Of a DNA stretch of 64,000 nucleotides, positions 19,191-28,714 are shown piece after piece (within the stretch, counting starts at the first letter, position 1; every line of letters starts with the position of its first letter). A program made the translations under genes and the position numbers. Under the pieces are notes generated by a model that saw only the letters and a list, made by a program, of their open reading frames with translations, did no database searches and was not told the DNA's origin. This DNA comes from Janthinobacterium sp. FW305-129 (lineage in GTDB: Bacteria > Pseudomonadota > Gammaproteobacteria > Burkholderiales > Burkholderiaceae_D), in NCBI RefSeq assembly GCF_020858115.1, contig NZ_JACYMM010000001.1, positions 62,001 to 126,000 of the forward strand, given 5' to 3'.

Positions 19191-21884
19191 GTGACTTCCA
19201 AGCCGATCAAGATCGCCGCCACCGTTGTCGTGGCTCTCGCCGCTGGGGCCGGCATTTATAGCTACACCCGTCCGGCCGCCACCGCCACGCCCGGTGCCCC
19301 GGCTTCGGGCAGCCCTGCCGCCGCGCCGCACTCCGCCGTCGACACGGCCGCCGTGGCCAGCCAATTCCGCGACTTGCTGGGCAATTTCCGCAAGATCATC
19401 GTGCTGCTGGCCGACGAGCAAAGCTTGCCCGAAGGCGCGCGCGACGAAGCCCGTAAAGTGGGGCAGGCGCTGTTCCATGAAAACCAGGAACGCATCGCCA
19501 AGCTCGATGCAGCGCTCGATCAACTGACGGCGCCCACCAATCCGGGCCGCTTCGAAGCGCTCGACAGCCTGCTCACCTATATCGAATCCGATCCCGGCCT
19601 GTATGACGCGGACCGCCTGGCTTTCCGCGAACTGCTGCAAAGCATGCTGGCCGACGTGGCCAAGGACTCGTCCTTGCCGGCGATCAAGCTTCACAAGCGC
19701 ATTTCCGAAGACCTCGACGCGCTGGGCGAGATCGAGCGCAATTACGAGAAGGAAATCCGGCAAATCTTCGGCAACCTGGGCCAGCGGTCCATCGAACTCA
19801 AGCGTGAACGGTGGGATGATTATGTGGCGCAGCTGAAAAAACTGTACAGCCGCGAACAGATTCTGAAGGAAAACGGCATCGTCGTGCCGTATGCCGTTCC
19901 TCCCGCCGGCTCCATGCCCGAAGCCAAGCCGGCGCCAAAAAAAGATGAGGCGGAAATCTTCGGCCTGGGCTTGCCGAAGAAAACCATCGTGCTGACCTTC
20001 GACGACGGCCCGCACCGCCGTTACACGGAAGAAATCAGCGCCATTTTGAAACAGTATGGCGTGCCGGCCGTGTTCTTCAATGTGGGACGCAACCTGGGCA
20101 GCCTGGACGCGGAAGGCCATGCCAAGCTGGGCGCGGGCGCGGAAGTGAGCCGCAAGCTGATGAAAGAGGGCTATGCCGTGGGCAACCACAGTTTCAGCCA
20201 CGCACAGTTGTCGAAGCAGACAGGCGACAAGCTGAAAGGCGAAATCCTCGGCACCGACACTTTATTGAAAGCCATCAGCCCCGAGCGGGCCGCGCTGTTC
20301 CGCTTTCCGTATGGCGCGCGCAACAGCGAAGGCATGGCCGCGCTGGCCGACGCGCATCTGAAATCCGTGATGTGGAATATCGATTCGCTGGACTGGGCCG
20401 ACCCCGTGCCCAGCTCGATCACGAACCGGGTGCTGGCGTCCGTCGACAAGGCGGGACGCGGCATCGTCCTGTTCCACGACATCCACGAGCGCACGGTGAA
20501 AGCCTTGCCGGCCGTGCTCGACAAGCTGATCGCCGAAGGCTATCAATTCGCGGGCTGGGATGGCACGAGTTTCCAGGTGGCAAAAAGCACGGCGCCCGCG
20601 CCCGAGAAAGTGCCTGTGACCACCGGTTACGCCAATTCCTGGGCCGTCGTGATCGGCATCGACGATTACGCCAAGTGGCCGAAATTGCAATATGCGGTGC
20701 GCGATGCGCAAGGCATCCGCGAAACGCTGATCGAGAAATTCGCGTTCGCGCCCGAGCGCGTCGTGACCCTGAAGAATGGCGAAGCGACGCGCAACAATAT
20801 CCTGGCCGCTTTCCACGACAAGCTGGCCCATGGCGGCGTGCAAAAGAATGACCGCATCTTCGTCTTCTTCGCCGGCCACGGCGCCACGCGCAAACTCAGT
20901 TCCGGGCGCGACCTCGGCTACATCGTTCCCGTCGATTCCGACCCGGCGCAGTTCGCCACGGATGCGATTCCGATGACGGAAATCCAGAATATCGCGGAAA
21001 GTCTGACGGCCAAGCATGCGTTCTTCGTCATGGACGCCTGCTACAGCGGCCTGGGCCTCACGCGCGGCGCCGGTTCCAGCTCTTTCCTGCGCGACAACGC
21101 CAAGCGCATCGGCCGGCAAATGCTGACGGCTGGCGGCGGCGACCAGCTGGTCGCCGACGGCGGGCCGAACGGCCACTCCGTGTTCACGTGGACCCTGCTG
21201 CAAGGCCTGGCGGGCAAGGGGGATCTCAATGGCGACGGCCTCATCACGGCCACGGAACTGGCGGCCTACGTGGCGCCGGCCGTGTCCAGCGTATCGAACC
21301 AGACGCCCGCGTTCGGCAGCTTGCCCGGTTCGGAAGGGGGCGATTTCGTCTTCGAATTGCCGGGCGAGACGGAATTCCTCAGCCCGAACACGACGCAGCT
21401 GTCGACGGAAGCCATCGCGCTGAACAGCAAGCTCGACGCCAAGCCGCAAGCGGCCAGCGTGACGGTGAAGGATTTGCAGGGCGGCGAACAGAAGATCGTC
21501 ACGCCGGGCGCCGTACCGACCTCGACGCGCCAGCTGGCGCAGCGGGCCAACGACCGGGGCTTGCAGTTGTACAAGGAGAAACAGTACGCGCAGGCGGAAG
21601 CGCAATTTACGGAAGCGCTGAAATTGCGCCCCGACTTCGCGCTGGCCGCCAACAACCTGGGCTTTGTTTTCTACAAGCAGGAAAAATACCGCGAAGCGGC
21701 CCGCTGGTTTGAAAACACGGTCAAGATGGACCCGTCGCGCGCCATTGCCTATTTGAACCTGGGCGACGCCTATGCCAAGGCCGGCGATGCGGCCAAGGCG
21801 AAAGCGGCCTATAAAACCTATCTGGAACTGGCGCCGACGGCCTCGACGGCGCCGGCCGTGCGGCAAAAGATGGAAAAGCTGTAA
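19191..21884 (+). CDS. NodB polysaccharide deacetylase-caspase-like-TPR fusion protein
   Basis: This 897-aa protein is very unusual in domain order. Residues 8-25 form a membrane anchor or signal; a helical region of about 220 residues follows. A NodB-type deacetylase domain comes next: TFDDGP at 269-274, NHSFSH with His333 and His337, RFPYGARN, and a late LFHDIH. A caspase-like peptidase domain then has His563 in FFAGHG and Cys617 in DACYSG. Finally two to three TPR units occupy about 780-890. All catalytic residues look intact. It starts with GTG. It could be an envelope enzyme that trims a glycan and also cuts a protein. The small gene downstream is 2 nt away. Function is unknown. Confidence 0.88.
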   Translation: MTSKPIKIAATVVVALAAGAGIYSYTRPAATATPGAPASGSPAAAPHSAVDTAAVASQFRDLLGNFRKIIVLLADEQSLPEGARDEARKVGQALFHENQERIAKLDAALDQLTAPTNPGRFEALDSLLTYIESDPGLYDADRLAFRELLQSMLADVAKDSSLPAIKLHKRISEDLDALGEIERNYEKEIRQIFGNLGQRSIELKRERWDDYVAQLKKLYSREQILKENGIVVPYAVPPAGSMPEAKPAPKKDEAEIFGLGLPKKTIVLTFDDGPHRRYTEEISAILKQYGVPAVFFNVGRNLGSLDAEGHAKLGAGAEVSRKLMKEGYAVGNHSFSHAQLSKQTGDKLKGEILGTDTLLKAISPERAALFRFPYGARNSEGMAALADAHLKSVMWNIDSLDWADPVPSSITNRVLASVDKAGRGIVLFHDIHERTVKALPAVLDKLIAEGYQFAGWDGTSFQVAKSTAPAPEKVPVTTGYANSWAVVIGIDDYAKWPKLQYAVRDAQGIRETLIEKFAFAPERVVTLKNGEATRNNILAAFHDKLAHGGVQKNDRIFVFFAGHGATRKLSSGRDLGYIVPVDSDPAQFATDAIPMTEIQNIAESLTAKHAFFVMDACYSGLGLTRGAGSSSFLRDNAKRIGRQMLTAGGGDQLVADGGPNGHSVFTWTLLQGLAGKGDLNGDGLITATELAAYVAPAVSSVSNQTPAFGSLPGSEGGDFVFELPGETEFLSPNTTQLSTEAIALNSKLDAKPQAASVTVKDLQGGEQKIVTPGAVPTSTRQLAQRANDRGLQLYKEKQYAQAEAQFTEALKLRPDFALAANNLGFVFYKQEKYREAARWFENTVKMDPSRAIAYLNLGDAYAKAGDAAKAKAAYKTYLELAPTASTAPAVRQKMEKL

Positions 21885-21886
21885 GC

Positions 21887-22258
21887 GTGTCCACCGTCCA
21901 CGTGTTTGCCTGCAGCGGCCGCTTTGCCAGCTGGGAAGTGCTGCAGGCCTATCTGGCGCCCGCCTACACGGAAGATGGCGACGCCGTGCCGTCGCCATTC
22001 TTCTTGGAAACGGGCCTCACGCAGTACGAGCCGGCCTGCATCGAGAGCGCGCTGCTGGCCGCGCCCGCGCCGCTGGCAGAATTGCTCGACGGCGCGTCGT
22101 ATGGCGATAGCTGGCTGGCGCAGGCCAGCGCGGACGCGGATGGGCAGAAAGTGCTGGCCGACACGGCCGTGTGCGTGTTTGCGCCCAATCAACTGGCGCA
22201 CCCGCAGCGCAGCTCGCTGCATTATGTGGGCAGCTACCATTACGAGCTAGACGGTTGA
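21887..22258 (+). CDS. Small protein, possible Imm22-like immunity protein
   Basis: This 123-aa cytoplasmic protein starts with GTG 2 nt after the fusion gene, so the two are probably cotranscribed. The N-terminal half (VHVFACSGRFAS, then AYTEDGDAVPSPF) recalls the Imm22 immunity family. That match is from memory and weak. If correct, it could restrain the caspase-like partner. It overlaps the convergent gene at 22240 by 19 nt. Confidence 0.6.
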   Translation: MSTVHVFACSGRFASWEVLQAYLAPAYTEDGDAVPSPFFLETGLTQYEPACIESALLAAPAPLAELLDGASYGDSWLAQASADADGQKVLADTAVCVFAPNQLAHPQRSSLHYVGSYHYELDG

Positions 22259-23466
22259 CCGCCATTCCCGCGTTCTTCGTGCAATAGCTTGTTGACGCTG
22301 GCCAGCAGGCTGGTGCCCGAGGTGGTGATGAAGCGGGCGCCGGCCGCTTCCGCTTCCGTGCCGTAGCTGGCCAACGTATCCTTGCTGCAATACACGATGA
22401 TCGGTAATGCGGGCTGTGCCTGCCGCACTTCGCGCACCGTGCGCACGCCCGCATCCTTGATGCGCCGGCGGTTTTCCACCCGCGCCATGTCCGTGATGAG
22501 CAGCGCATAGGGCTTCTGTTGCAGCATGGTCAGTGCCTGCCGCGTCGAGACGGCCTGGTCCACCTTGATGTTTTCCCGTTCCAGCTGTTCCACCAGCAAG
22601 GTATTGTTGCGCGGGTGGTCGTCCAGCCACAGCACGAGACTGGACGGCTTTTCCGCCGTCGGCATGCCGGCCAGGGCCGTGACGGTGGCGCCGCCGTCCG
22701 GCGGATGGGCCAGCAGCAGCTGCGTGACGGCTTCCTGCATGTCGTCGAGCGACTTTTGCTGCAAACGGCTCAGTTCCGTCACTTCGATTTCCTTGCCGCT
22801 TTCCAGGCGTACGGATTCGTTTTTGACGAGGCTGTCGGCGCGCTTGATCATGATGGACAGGTAAATGCGCGTGAGCAGGTAGCCGATCAAAAAACCGTGC
22901 ACGGAAAAGAACAGCATGATGCCGCCGACGATGGCCATGGCCGTGGGCGTGTCCGTGGCCAGGCTGGGCGCGATGAAGGCGGCCATGCTGCGCGCGCTGC
23001 CGGGCAGGCTTTTGAGCTCGATCAAACCCACGCCGACGATGATTTTCGTCAGCCAGTCCGACACTTCCACCAGGTTCGAATTGATTTCCATGGGCGTAGG
23101 CGTGCCCAGGAACAAGGTATTGCTGGGGTTGCCGGCCGCCGCCTCGGCTCCGGCGGCGGGCGGTTCGTCCGCGGAGCGGCCCTTGCCATTGGCCCGCTCG
23201 TCGGGCGGCGCGGCATTGACGGTGCCCGACGGCAGGCTGCGCGGTATGCCGAACAAAAAGCCCAGCAGCATGCCGCTGACGCAAAAGCCCAGGCTCCACA
23301 ACAGGGCTGGCACGGCATGGTAATACGGCGGCAGCAGGGCGCCCGCCAGCACGGCCAGCAAGCCCGCCAGCAGGATGAACAGCAGGATATACGGCAGCAC
23401 GTCGCGCTTGCGCACGGCCGCCGTGGCCATTTTGCCCGCCTTGTCGGCGCTGTCGTTCAGGTCCAC
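22240..23466 (-). CDS. Membrane-anchored orphan receiver-domain protein
   Basis: This 408-aa protein has two N-terminal membrane helices (about 23-45 and 51-73), a low-complexity linker, one or two further helices near 175-205, a helical segment, and a C-terminal receiver-like domain. The receiver keeps WLDDHP (acidic pair), LLITDM (phospho-acceptor Asp) and VYCSKD (Ser and Lys). AAGGAG precedes the GTG start. No histidine kinase is adjacent, and a receiver at the end of a membrane protein is rare. It converges on the caspase fusion operon and may act with it; that is only a neighbourhood argument. Confidence 0.7.
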   Translation of the reverse strand: MDLNDSADKAGKMATAAVRKRDVLPYILLFILLAGLLAVLAGALLPPYYHAVPALLWSLGFCVSGMLLGFLFGIPRSLPSGTVNAAPPDERANGKGRSADEPPAAGAEAAAGNPSNTLFLGTPTPMEINSNLVEVSDWLTKIIVGVGLIELKSLPGSARSMAAFIAPSLATDTPTAMAIVGGIMLFFSVHGFLIGYLLTRIYLSIMIKRADSLVKNESVRLESGKEIEVTELSRLQQKSLDDMQEAVTQLLLAHPPDGGATVTALAGMPTAEKPSSLVLWLDDHPRNNTLLVEQLERENIKVDQAVSTRQALTMLQQKPYALLITDMARVENRRRIKDAGVRTVREVRQAQPALPIIVYCSKDTLASYGTEAEAAGARFITTSGTSLLASVNKLLHEERGNGGQPSSS

Positions 23467-23561
23467 GGTCGCTCCTTGAAAAAGACTGAATCCAGGCAGC
23501 CGGCCTGCCGCGTATATATCCCGTAGGAGCCTGTACTGACATCATAAAAAGGGGAGGCGCG

Positions 23562-25637
23562 ATGCAATTGATAAAACGCAAACAGATGGCAGCTTGTGCC
23601 TTGTTGCTGCTGGCCGGCGCCGGCAAGGCGGCTGCGCCGGAGGCCGCATCGTCCACGGATGCGTCGCGCACCGTGCGCGTGACGGGCCATTACGACAACG
23701 CCGTCGGCACCTCGGACGCGGCCAGCCAGGGTGTCATCACCCGGGACCTGATCGTCAACCGGCCCGCCTTGCGCACGGGCGAATTGCTGGAATTCGTGCC
23801 AGGACTCATCGTCACCCAGCACAGCGGCGACGGCAAGGCCAACCAGTATTTCCTGCGCGGCTTTAACCTCGACCACGGCACGGATTTCGCCACCTGGGTC
23901 GACGGCATGCCCGTCAACATGCGCACGCATGCGCATGGGCAAGGCTATTCCGACCTCAATTTCCTCATTCCCGAGCTGGTACAGCGCATCGACTACAAGA
24001 AGGGGCCGTATTTCGCCGGCGAAGGCGATTTCGCCTCGGCGGGCGCGGCGCGCATCCGCCTGGCCGACAGATTGCCGCAAGGCCAGGCCAGTGTGTCCGT
24101 GGGCCAGCATGGCTATGTGCGGGGTGTCGTGGCCGATTCCGTCGCTGCCGGCCCCGGCACCCTGCTGTACGGCCTGGAAGTGAACCGCAACAACGGCCCG
24201 TGGGACGTGCCGGAGCGCGTGCGCAAGGTCAGCGGCGTGCTGCGCTACAGCCAGGGCACGCCGGACGACGGGGTCAGCGTGACGGGCATGGCGTATCGCA
24301 ACAGCTGGAACGCCACGGACCAGGTGCCGCTGCGCGCCGTGGCGTCCGGCCAGATCGGCCGCTTCGGCAGTCTGGCGCCCAGCGACGGGGGAGATACGTC
24401 GCGCGCCAGCCTGTCGTACGCCATGCGCCGGCGCACGGAAAACCGTTTGTTCGAGCTGGACGCCTACCTGATCCGCTCGCAGCTGGAACTCAACAGCGAT
24501 TTCACGTATTTCCTGGCCAACCCGGCCACGGGCGACCAGTTCCAGCAAAGCGAGCGCCGCACGGTGGCGGGCGTGAACGCCAGCGAAAGCTGGACCACCG
24601 AGCTGGCGGGGTTTTCCATGCGCAACAAGCTCGGCGTGCAGGCGCGCCATGACCGCCTGTCGCCCGTGGGCCTGTACAACACGGTGGACAGAGTGCGGCA
24701 AAGCACGGTGCGCGAAGACAAGGTGCGCGAGGCCAGCATCGGCCTGTACGGCGAAAACACGACACAATGGCTGCCTTGGCTGCGTTCCGTGGCGGGCCTG
24801 CGCTATGACGCCTACCGTTTCAAGGTGGCCAGCAGCATAGCCGGCAACAGCGGTACGGCGCAGGACCACGTGGTGTCGCCCAAGCTGTCCCTGATACTCG
24901 GTCCCTGGAGCCAGACGGAATTTTTCGTGAACTACGGCAAGGGTTTCCATAGCAACGATGCGCGGGGCACGACGCAGACGCGCTTGCCCGATGGCACGCC
25001 TTCCGCGCCCGTCACGCCCCTGGTGCCGACCAGGGGCATGGAACTGGGCGCGCGCACGGAATGGCTGCCGGGCCTGCAAAGCTCGCTGGCCCTGTGGCGC
25101 CTCGATCTCGCGTCGGAACTGCTGTTCGTGGGCGACGCGGGCGAGACGCAGCCGAGCCGCGCCAGCCGCCGCCATGGCATCGAGTGGAACAACCATTATG
25201 TTGCCGCGCCGTGGCTGCAATTCGACCTGGACCTGGCAGCCTCGCGCTCGCGCTCGCGCTACACGCAAAACGATACGGCCGGCAACTTCATTCCCGGCGC
25301 GATCGGCAAGGTGGCGTCGTTCGGCGTGACGGTGACGGACCGGGGGCCGTGGTCGGGCGCCTTGCAGCTGCGCTATTTTGGCCCGCGTCCCTTGATCGAG
25401 GACAATAGCGTGCGCTCCGCCTCGACGACGCTGGCGTATGCGCGCCTCGCTTACCAGCTCAACCGCAAGACGCGGCTGTCGCTCGACGTGTTCAACCTGT
25501 TCAACAAGCGCGCCAGCGACATCGATTACTACTATGCGTCGCGCCTGCCCGGGGAGGGGGCGGACGGGGTGAACGACCGGCATTTTCATCCGGTGGAACC
25601 GCGTTCCGCGCGTTTGACCTTGGTGTATCTATTCTAG
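23562..25637 (+). CDS. TonB-dependent receptor
   Basis: This 691-aa outer-membrane receptor has a signal peptide, a plug domain (RTGELLEFVPGLIVTQHSG region and YFLRGFNLDHGTDFATWVDG region) and a beta-barrel ending in LTLVYLF. It has no STN signalling domain. It is divergent from the receiver-domain gene. No Fur box or sigma-54 site is visible upstream, so the ligand and control are unknown. It marks the left edge of the AT-rich retron island. Confidence 0.85.
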   Translation: MQLIKRKQMAACALLLLAGAGKAAAPEAASSTDASRTVRVTGHYDNAVGTSDAASQGVITRDLIVNRPALRTGELLEFVPGLIVTQHSGDGKANQYFLRGFNLDHGTDFATWVDGMPVNMRTHAHGQGYSDLNFLIPELVQRIDYKKGPYFAGEGDFASAGAARIRLADRLPQGQASVSVGQHGYVRGVVADSVAAGPGTLLYGLEVNRNNGPWDVPERVRKVSGVLRYSQGTPDDGVSVTGMAYRNSWNATDQVPLRAVASGQIGRFGSLAPSDGGDTSRASLSYAMRRRTENRLFELDAYLIRSQLELNSDFTYFLANPATGDQFQQSERRTVAGVNASESWTTELAGFSMRNKLGVQARHDRLSPVGLYNTVDRVRQSTVREDKVREASIGLYGENTTQWLPWLRSVAGLRYDAYRFKVASSIAGNSGTAQDHVVSPKLSLILGPWSQTEFFVNYGKGFHSNDARGTTQTRLPDGTPSAPVTPLVPTRGMELGARTEWLPGLQSSLALWRLDLASELLFVGDAGETQPSRASRRHGIEWNNHYVAAPWLQFDLDLAASRSRSRYTQNDTAGNFIPGAIGKVASFGVTVTDRGPWSGALQLRYFGPRPLIEDNSVRSASTTLAYARLAYQLNRKTRLSLDVFNLFNKRASDIDYYYASRLPGEGADGVNDRHFHPVEPRSARLTLVYLF

Positions 25638-25728
25638 ACAGGATTTATATTTTATATAGATATTAGATGGATAAATAAATAATATTAACTCGATATATTA
25701 ATTATTGAAATTTAATATATTAAAACTT

Positions 25729-26682
25729 TCATGCAGTATCGGTTGATTTTCTTATTTTAAATATTTGATTAATTAAATCCTTTCCATATTTTACATTCAT
25801 CCGTTCAATGAAGAGTGGTTCAATATTTTTCGAAAAGCCAAGGAGTCCTTGTAATCTATATTTTTCATCATCACTGAGCATATTTAAGGAAAATTTATGT
25901 ATTAAGGTGCTTATTTCTCTTTTCCTTGATCTTCCTATTGAAACGATATTTGAATTTGTTATTATTAGCCCAGTTATTCTTCGTTGATATTTCTTTGATA
26001 GGTGTACAGTTTTCTTTTTATTTATTTGTAATTTTACAATTTTATTTTCCAAAATGGCCGCATTAACCAATGATGTAATTTCATCAGATCTTCCAAGTTC
26101 ATTGGTTGAGAAAGTTAGATCGTCAGCATATCTACTATATGAAATATTATTCTTATTGCACCATTCATATATTTTTGCATCAAAATCGTACATTATTGCA
26201 TTTGATAATATTGGGGAGCTTGGGGCTCCAATACTTAGGCATAGTCCAGATAATTCGGTATGCCTTACGCAGGATATTTGTGCCATTCTTAAAATATCAA
26301 GTTTGCTAAAGCGATGAGCGAGTTGATGGGTGAAAAATAAAACAAGATCTTTTACTTTGATGGAGGAAAAAAAATCCTTAAAGTCATACTTTGACAAAAA
26401 TTCCCCTTTTTTATGCAATTCTGCATTTTTAAGTATGCTGGCTCCATTTTTATACGCAGATGCACACTCGTGCACTGGAAAGGTGGAAAATATATTCTCA
26501 ATAAGCCAGTTTTGGATGAATTTTGTTTCTTTTGCGGGCTGTGCAATTGTTCTATATCCACCACTTCTCTTTTTTATCGTATAGATTTTATAAGTAAAAG
26601 GGGATCGTTGGATTATTCTATCTAACTGAGTTGTAGAAATTCCAAGTGATAGGTGGATTAAGCCAGAAAGATTGTCTATCAT
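25729..26682 (-). CDS. Retron reverse transcriptase
   Basis: This 317-aa reverse transcriptase makes the msDNA from the upstream msr-msd RNA. Motifs in order: NAELH at 86-90 (the retron NAxxH signature), YDFKDFF with catalytic Asp near 100-103, IGAPSSPILSN, YADD at 185-188, and RRITG at 234-238 (the retron VTG position, here ITG). Length is normal for retron enzymes. It starts in an ATGA overlap with the effector gene. The base composition is far more AT-rich than the flanks, a clear sign of transfer. Confidence 0.93.
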   Translation of the reverse strand: MIDNLSGLIHLSLGISTTQLDRIIQRSPFTYKIYTIKKRSGGYRTIAQPAKETKFIQNWLIENIFSTFPVHECASAYKNGASILKNAELHKKGEFLSKYDFKDFFSSIKVKDLVLFFTHQLAHRFSKLDILRMAQISCVRHTELSGLCLSIGAPSSPILSNAIMYDFDAKIYEWCNKNNISYSRYADDLTFSTNELGRSDEITSLVNAAILENKIVKLQINKKKTVHLSKKYQRRITGLIITNSNIVSIGRSRKREISTLIHKFSLNMLSDDEKYRLQGLLGFSKNIEPLFIERMNVKYGKDLINQIFKIRKSTDTA

Positions 26683-27635
26683 TTTTGTAACCCGGAGGCT
26701 GCCTGCTGTATCGCTCTAGCACGATTGCGTTGTTTCTTATCGGATTTATAAAATTCCAAACATTCCACTTGAGTCCTCAATGCGTCATGAACTGAATCTT
26801 TTAGGGAAATTCTGAGGCCGTGATATTTGAACTTGCCAATCAAAAAAAAGGTTGAATCACTATATGTCTCCTTTTTTATTAATCTGAATTTCTCAAGCAA
26901 AAATAATTTTCGACGAATGGCATCCCTGCCCAAATTAATTCCGAAAAATTCCAAATATTCAGATATTTCAGTTTCTTTTATGGCTGTAAATAAATTTATC
27001 AATTCGCATATTAATACGGCTATATGCGAGTTAAGGCTTTTTTTGAAGACTGGATGTTTGGGGATGTTATCCAAGTCTGCCTGAATGTCGTCAATCACAT
27101 CGTTCACAACTTGTTCGGTAATAGTTGCCGGGTTTGATAGTGCCCAAGGATAATTTCTAACGCAATTTTCGCTATTGTCTTTTAGAAATTTCAGTATTCC
27201 TAGATTTATAAAAGACTTGATATCTTTCGTGGTTTCAAAATCACGTGACTTTATTGCAATTATTTTTTTGCTTAATTCTGGGAGTTGCGAGAAAGCACCT
27301 AACTCGGCAATGGAGCCTGGACTTTCTAATATGATGGCTACTAAAGAGCATATTCCGGCTAAGTCTTCTTCAAAGCTCATAAGATTTTGAAATATTCCGT
27401 ATGAGTGCCAGTCAGTAATATCCTCTGGCCGATACGTTTCATAGTCTGGATTTGCGTGGGTGATGGCGTGCCTGAGCGAGAGAATGGGTGGTTCGTCATC
27501 ACCTTCTCGTTCTTTATATTTTACAATTCCGCCACAAAGAAGAACAACATGTGTTTCGTTAAAGTCGACTCGAAGTGAGTCGACATTTATCTTACTTAAA
27601 AATATTTGACGAGGATCTGAATTTTGCTCTGACAT
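26679..27635 (-). CDS. Retron effector, nucleoside-deoxyribosyltransferase-like (Ec86/St85 type)
   Basis: This 318-aa toxin is expected to be held inactive by the msDNA-RT complex and released on phage infection. Its N-terminal domain has VVLLCGG (33-36), YRPED (68-72) and ESPGSIAELGAFS (104-116), with Glu111 as likely catalytic residue. These match the Ec86-type N-glycosidase effector. SFINLG follows. A C-terminal winged-helix-like part ends in a basic tail. The ATG at 27635 lies inside the 3' arm of the retron RNA, so start and RNA folding may interfere. Type II-A placement is by motif memory. Confidence 0.88.
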   Translation of the reverse strand: MSEQNSDPRQIFLSKINVDSLRVDFNETHVVLLCGGIVKYKEREGDDEPPILSLRHAITHANPDYETYRPEDITDWHSYGIFQNLMSFEEDLAGICSLVAIILESPGSIAELGAFSQLPELSKKIIAIKSRDFETTKDIKSFINLGILKFLKDNSENCVRNYPWALSNPATITEQVVNDVIDDIQADLDNIPKHPVFKKSLNSHIAVLICELINLFTAIKETEISEYLEFFGINLGRDAIRRKLFLLEKFRLIKKETYSDSTFFLIGKFKYHGLRISLKDSVHDALRTQVECLEFYKSDKKQRNRARAIQQAASGLQK

Positions 27636-27834
27636 GAAATAAGGGTTCTTTACCTAGAACAGCCGCAGCGACAATTTGCGGACTGGAGAGAGCTCGCCGA
27701 ACGTAGGGCCGCAAATTGTCGCTGCGGCTCAAGTCCAAGCAATAAAATAGAGTCTGGCTAATCGCCCGACTAAATTGCAAACGATGATGAATGTCGGCAA
27801 TTTTATTCGCGTAAAGAACATCTTTATTTTCATG
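27633..27834 (-). ncRNA. Retron msr-msd noncoding RNA
   Basis: The RNA runs from 27834 down to 27633. The msd is a 21-bp perfect inverted repeat, arms 27661-27681 and 27709-27729, with a 27-nt loop. The outer a1 arm (27811-27834) and a2 arm (27633-27653) pair: CATGAAA, TAA and TTCTTTAC blocks in the 5' arm match the complement of the 3' arm with small bulges. The msr between them can form AATAAAAT/ATTTTATT and GCCGAC/GTCGG stems. It lies directly upstream of effector and RT genes on the same strand, the Ec86 order. Confidence 0.9.
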
Positions 27835-28000
27835 CTAAACCGATCTGCAAGTCAAGTTTTATTTTTAATTTTCCTGTCGCGTTGCTCTTTGTTAAATTCA
27901 GTGTGTGGCGATGTTGAGTTGTCGCCTTGTAGATTAATGAAGAAAAAAATTCTTAAAATGCTCTGTAAAAGACTGCATACTATTTTCTGGCTGTCTTAGC

Positions 28001-28018
28001 GATATAGTTAACTATATC
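28001..28018. repeat. 18-bp perfect palindrome near the island edge
   Basis: GATATAGTTAACTATATC is a perfect 18-bp palindrome between the retron RNA and kptA. The surrounding 27836-28185 has no convincing gene; it is AT-rich up to about 28130 and then returns to high GC. Confidence 0.7.
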
Positions 28019-28185
28019 CAAGCATAGTGAGTCTTTGTCGGTTGTTGAAGAGCAGGGGAGATTTATGATATTTTAGGGTCGGCAGCTTCGATTTTTCAAA
28101 ATAATGAAACGAGAAGAAAAATTTACTAAAAATCCCCCATGTTGGCCGCGCTATTCGCCGTGGGCGCTCACAAGAATAAGATTGC

Positions 28186-28714
28186 ATGACAGATCACCTA
28201 GTACAAACCAGTAAATTCCTTTCCCTCATACTGCGCCATGCGCCTGAAAAAATCGGCCTCGCGCTCGATGCCCAGGGCTGGGCCGACATCGGCCAGTTGC
28301 TGGCGCAAGCGGCCCAGCATGGCCGCCGCCTTTCGCGTGAACAATTGGATGACGTGGTGGCGCGCGACAGCAAGTCGCGCTACGCCATCAGCGGCGACGG
28401 CTTGCGCATCCGCGCCAACCAGGGGCACTCGCTGGCCGCCGTCGACATCGATCTGCCGCCCGCCACGCCGCCCGCCATGCTGTACCACGGCACGGCCAGC
28501 CGCTTTGTCGAGGCGATCCTCGCGGCAGGCCTGCTGCCCGGAGCGCGCAATCACGTGCACCTGTCCAGCAACCTCGAAACGGCCGTGGCCGTGGGTGCGC
28601 GCCATGGCAAGCCCGTCGTGCTGACGGTGGATGCGGCCGCCATGCAGGCGCAGGACCACGTGTTTTATGTGTCGGACAACGGCGTGTGGCTGGCGGATGT
28701 GGTGCCGGCAGGGT

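Noticed and set aside
25638..25728. AT-rich inverted-repeat-like stretch after the TonB receptor as an attachment site
   Set aside because: No matching copy was seen at the other island edge near 28130-28185, and AT-rich DNA pairs by chance.
27775..27999. 74-aa plus-strand frame over the retron RNA
   Set aside because: It lies antisense to the msr, has no family, and the AT-rich composition gives chance frames. The RNA explains the sequence better.
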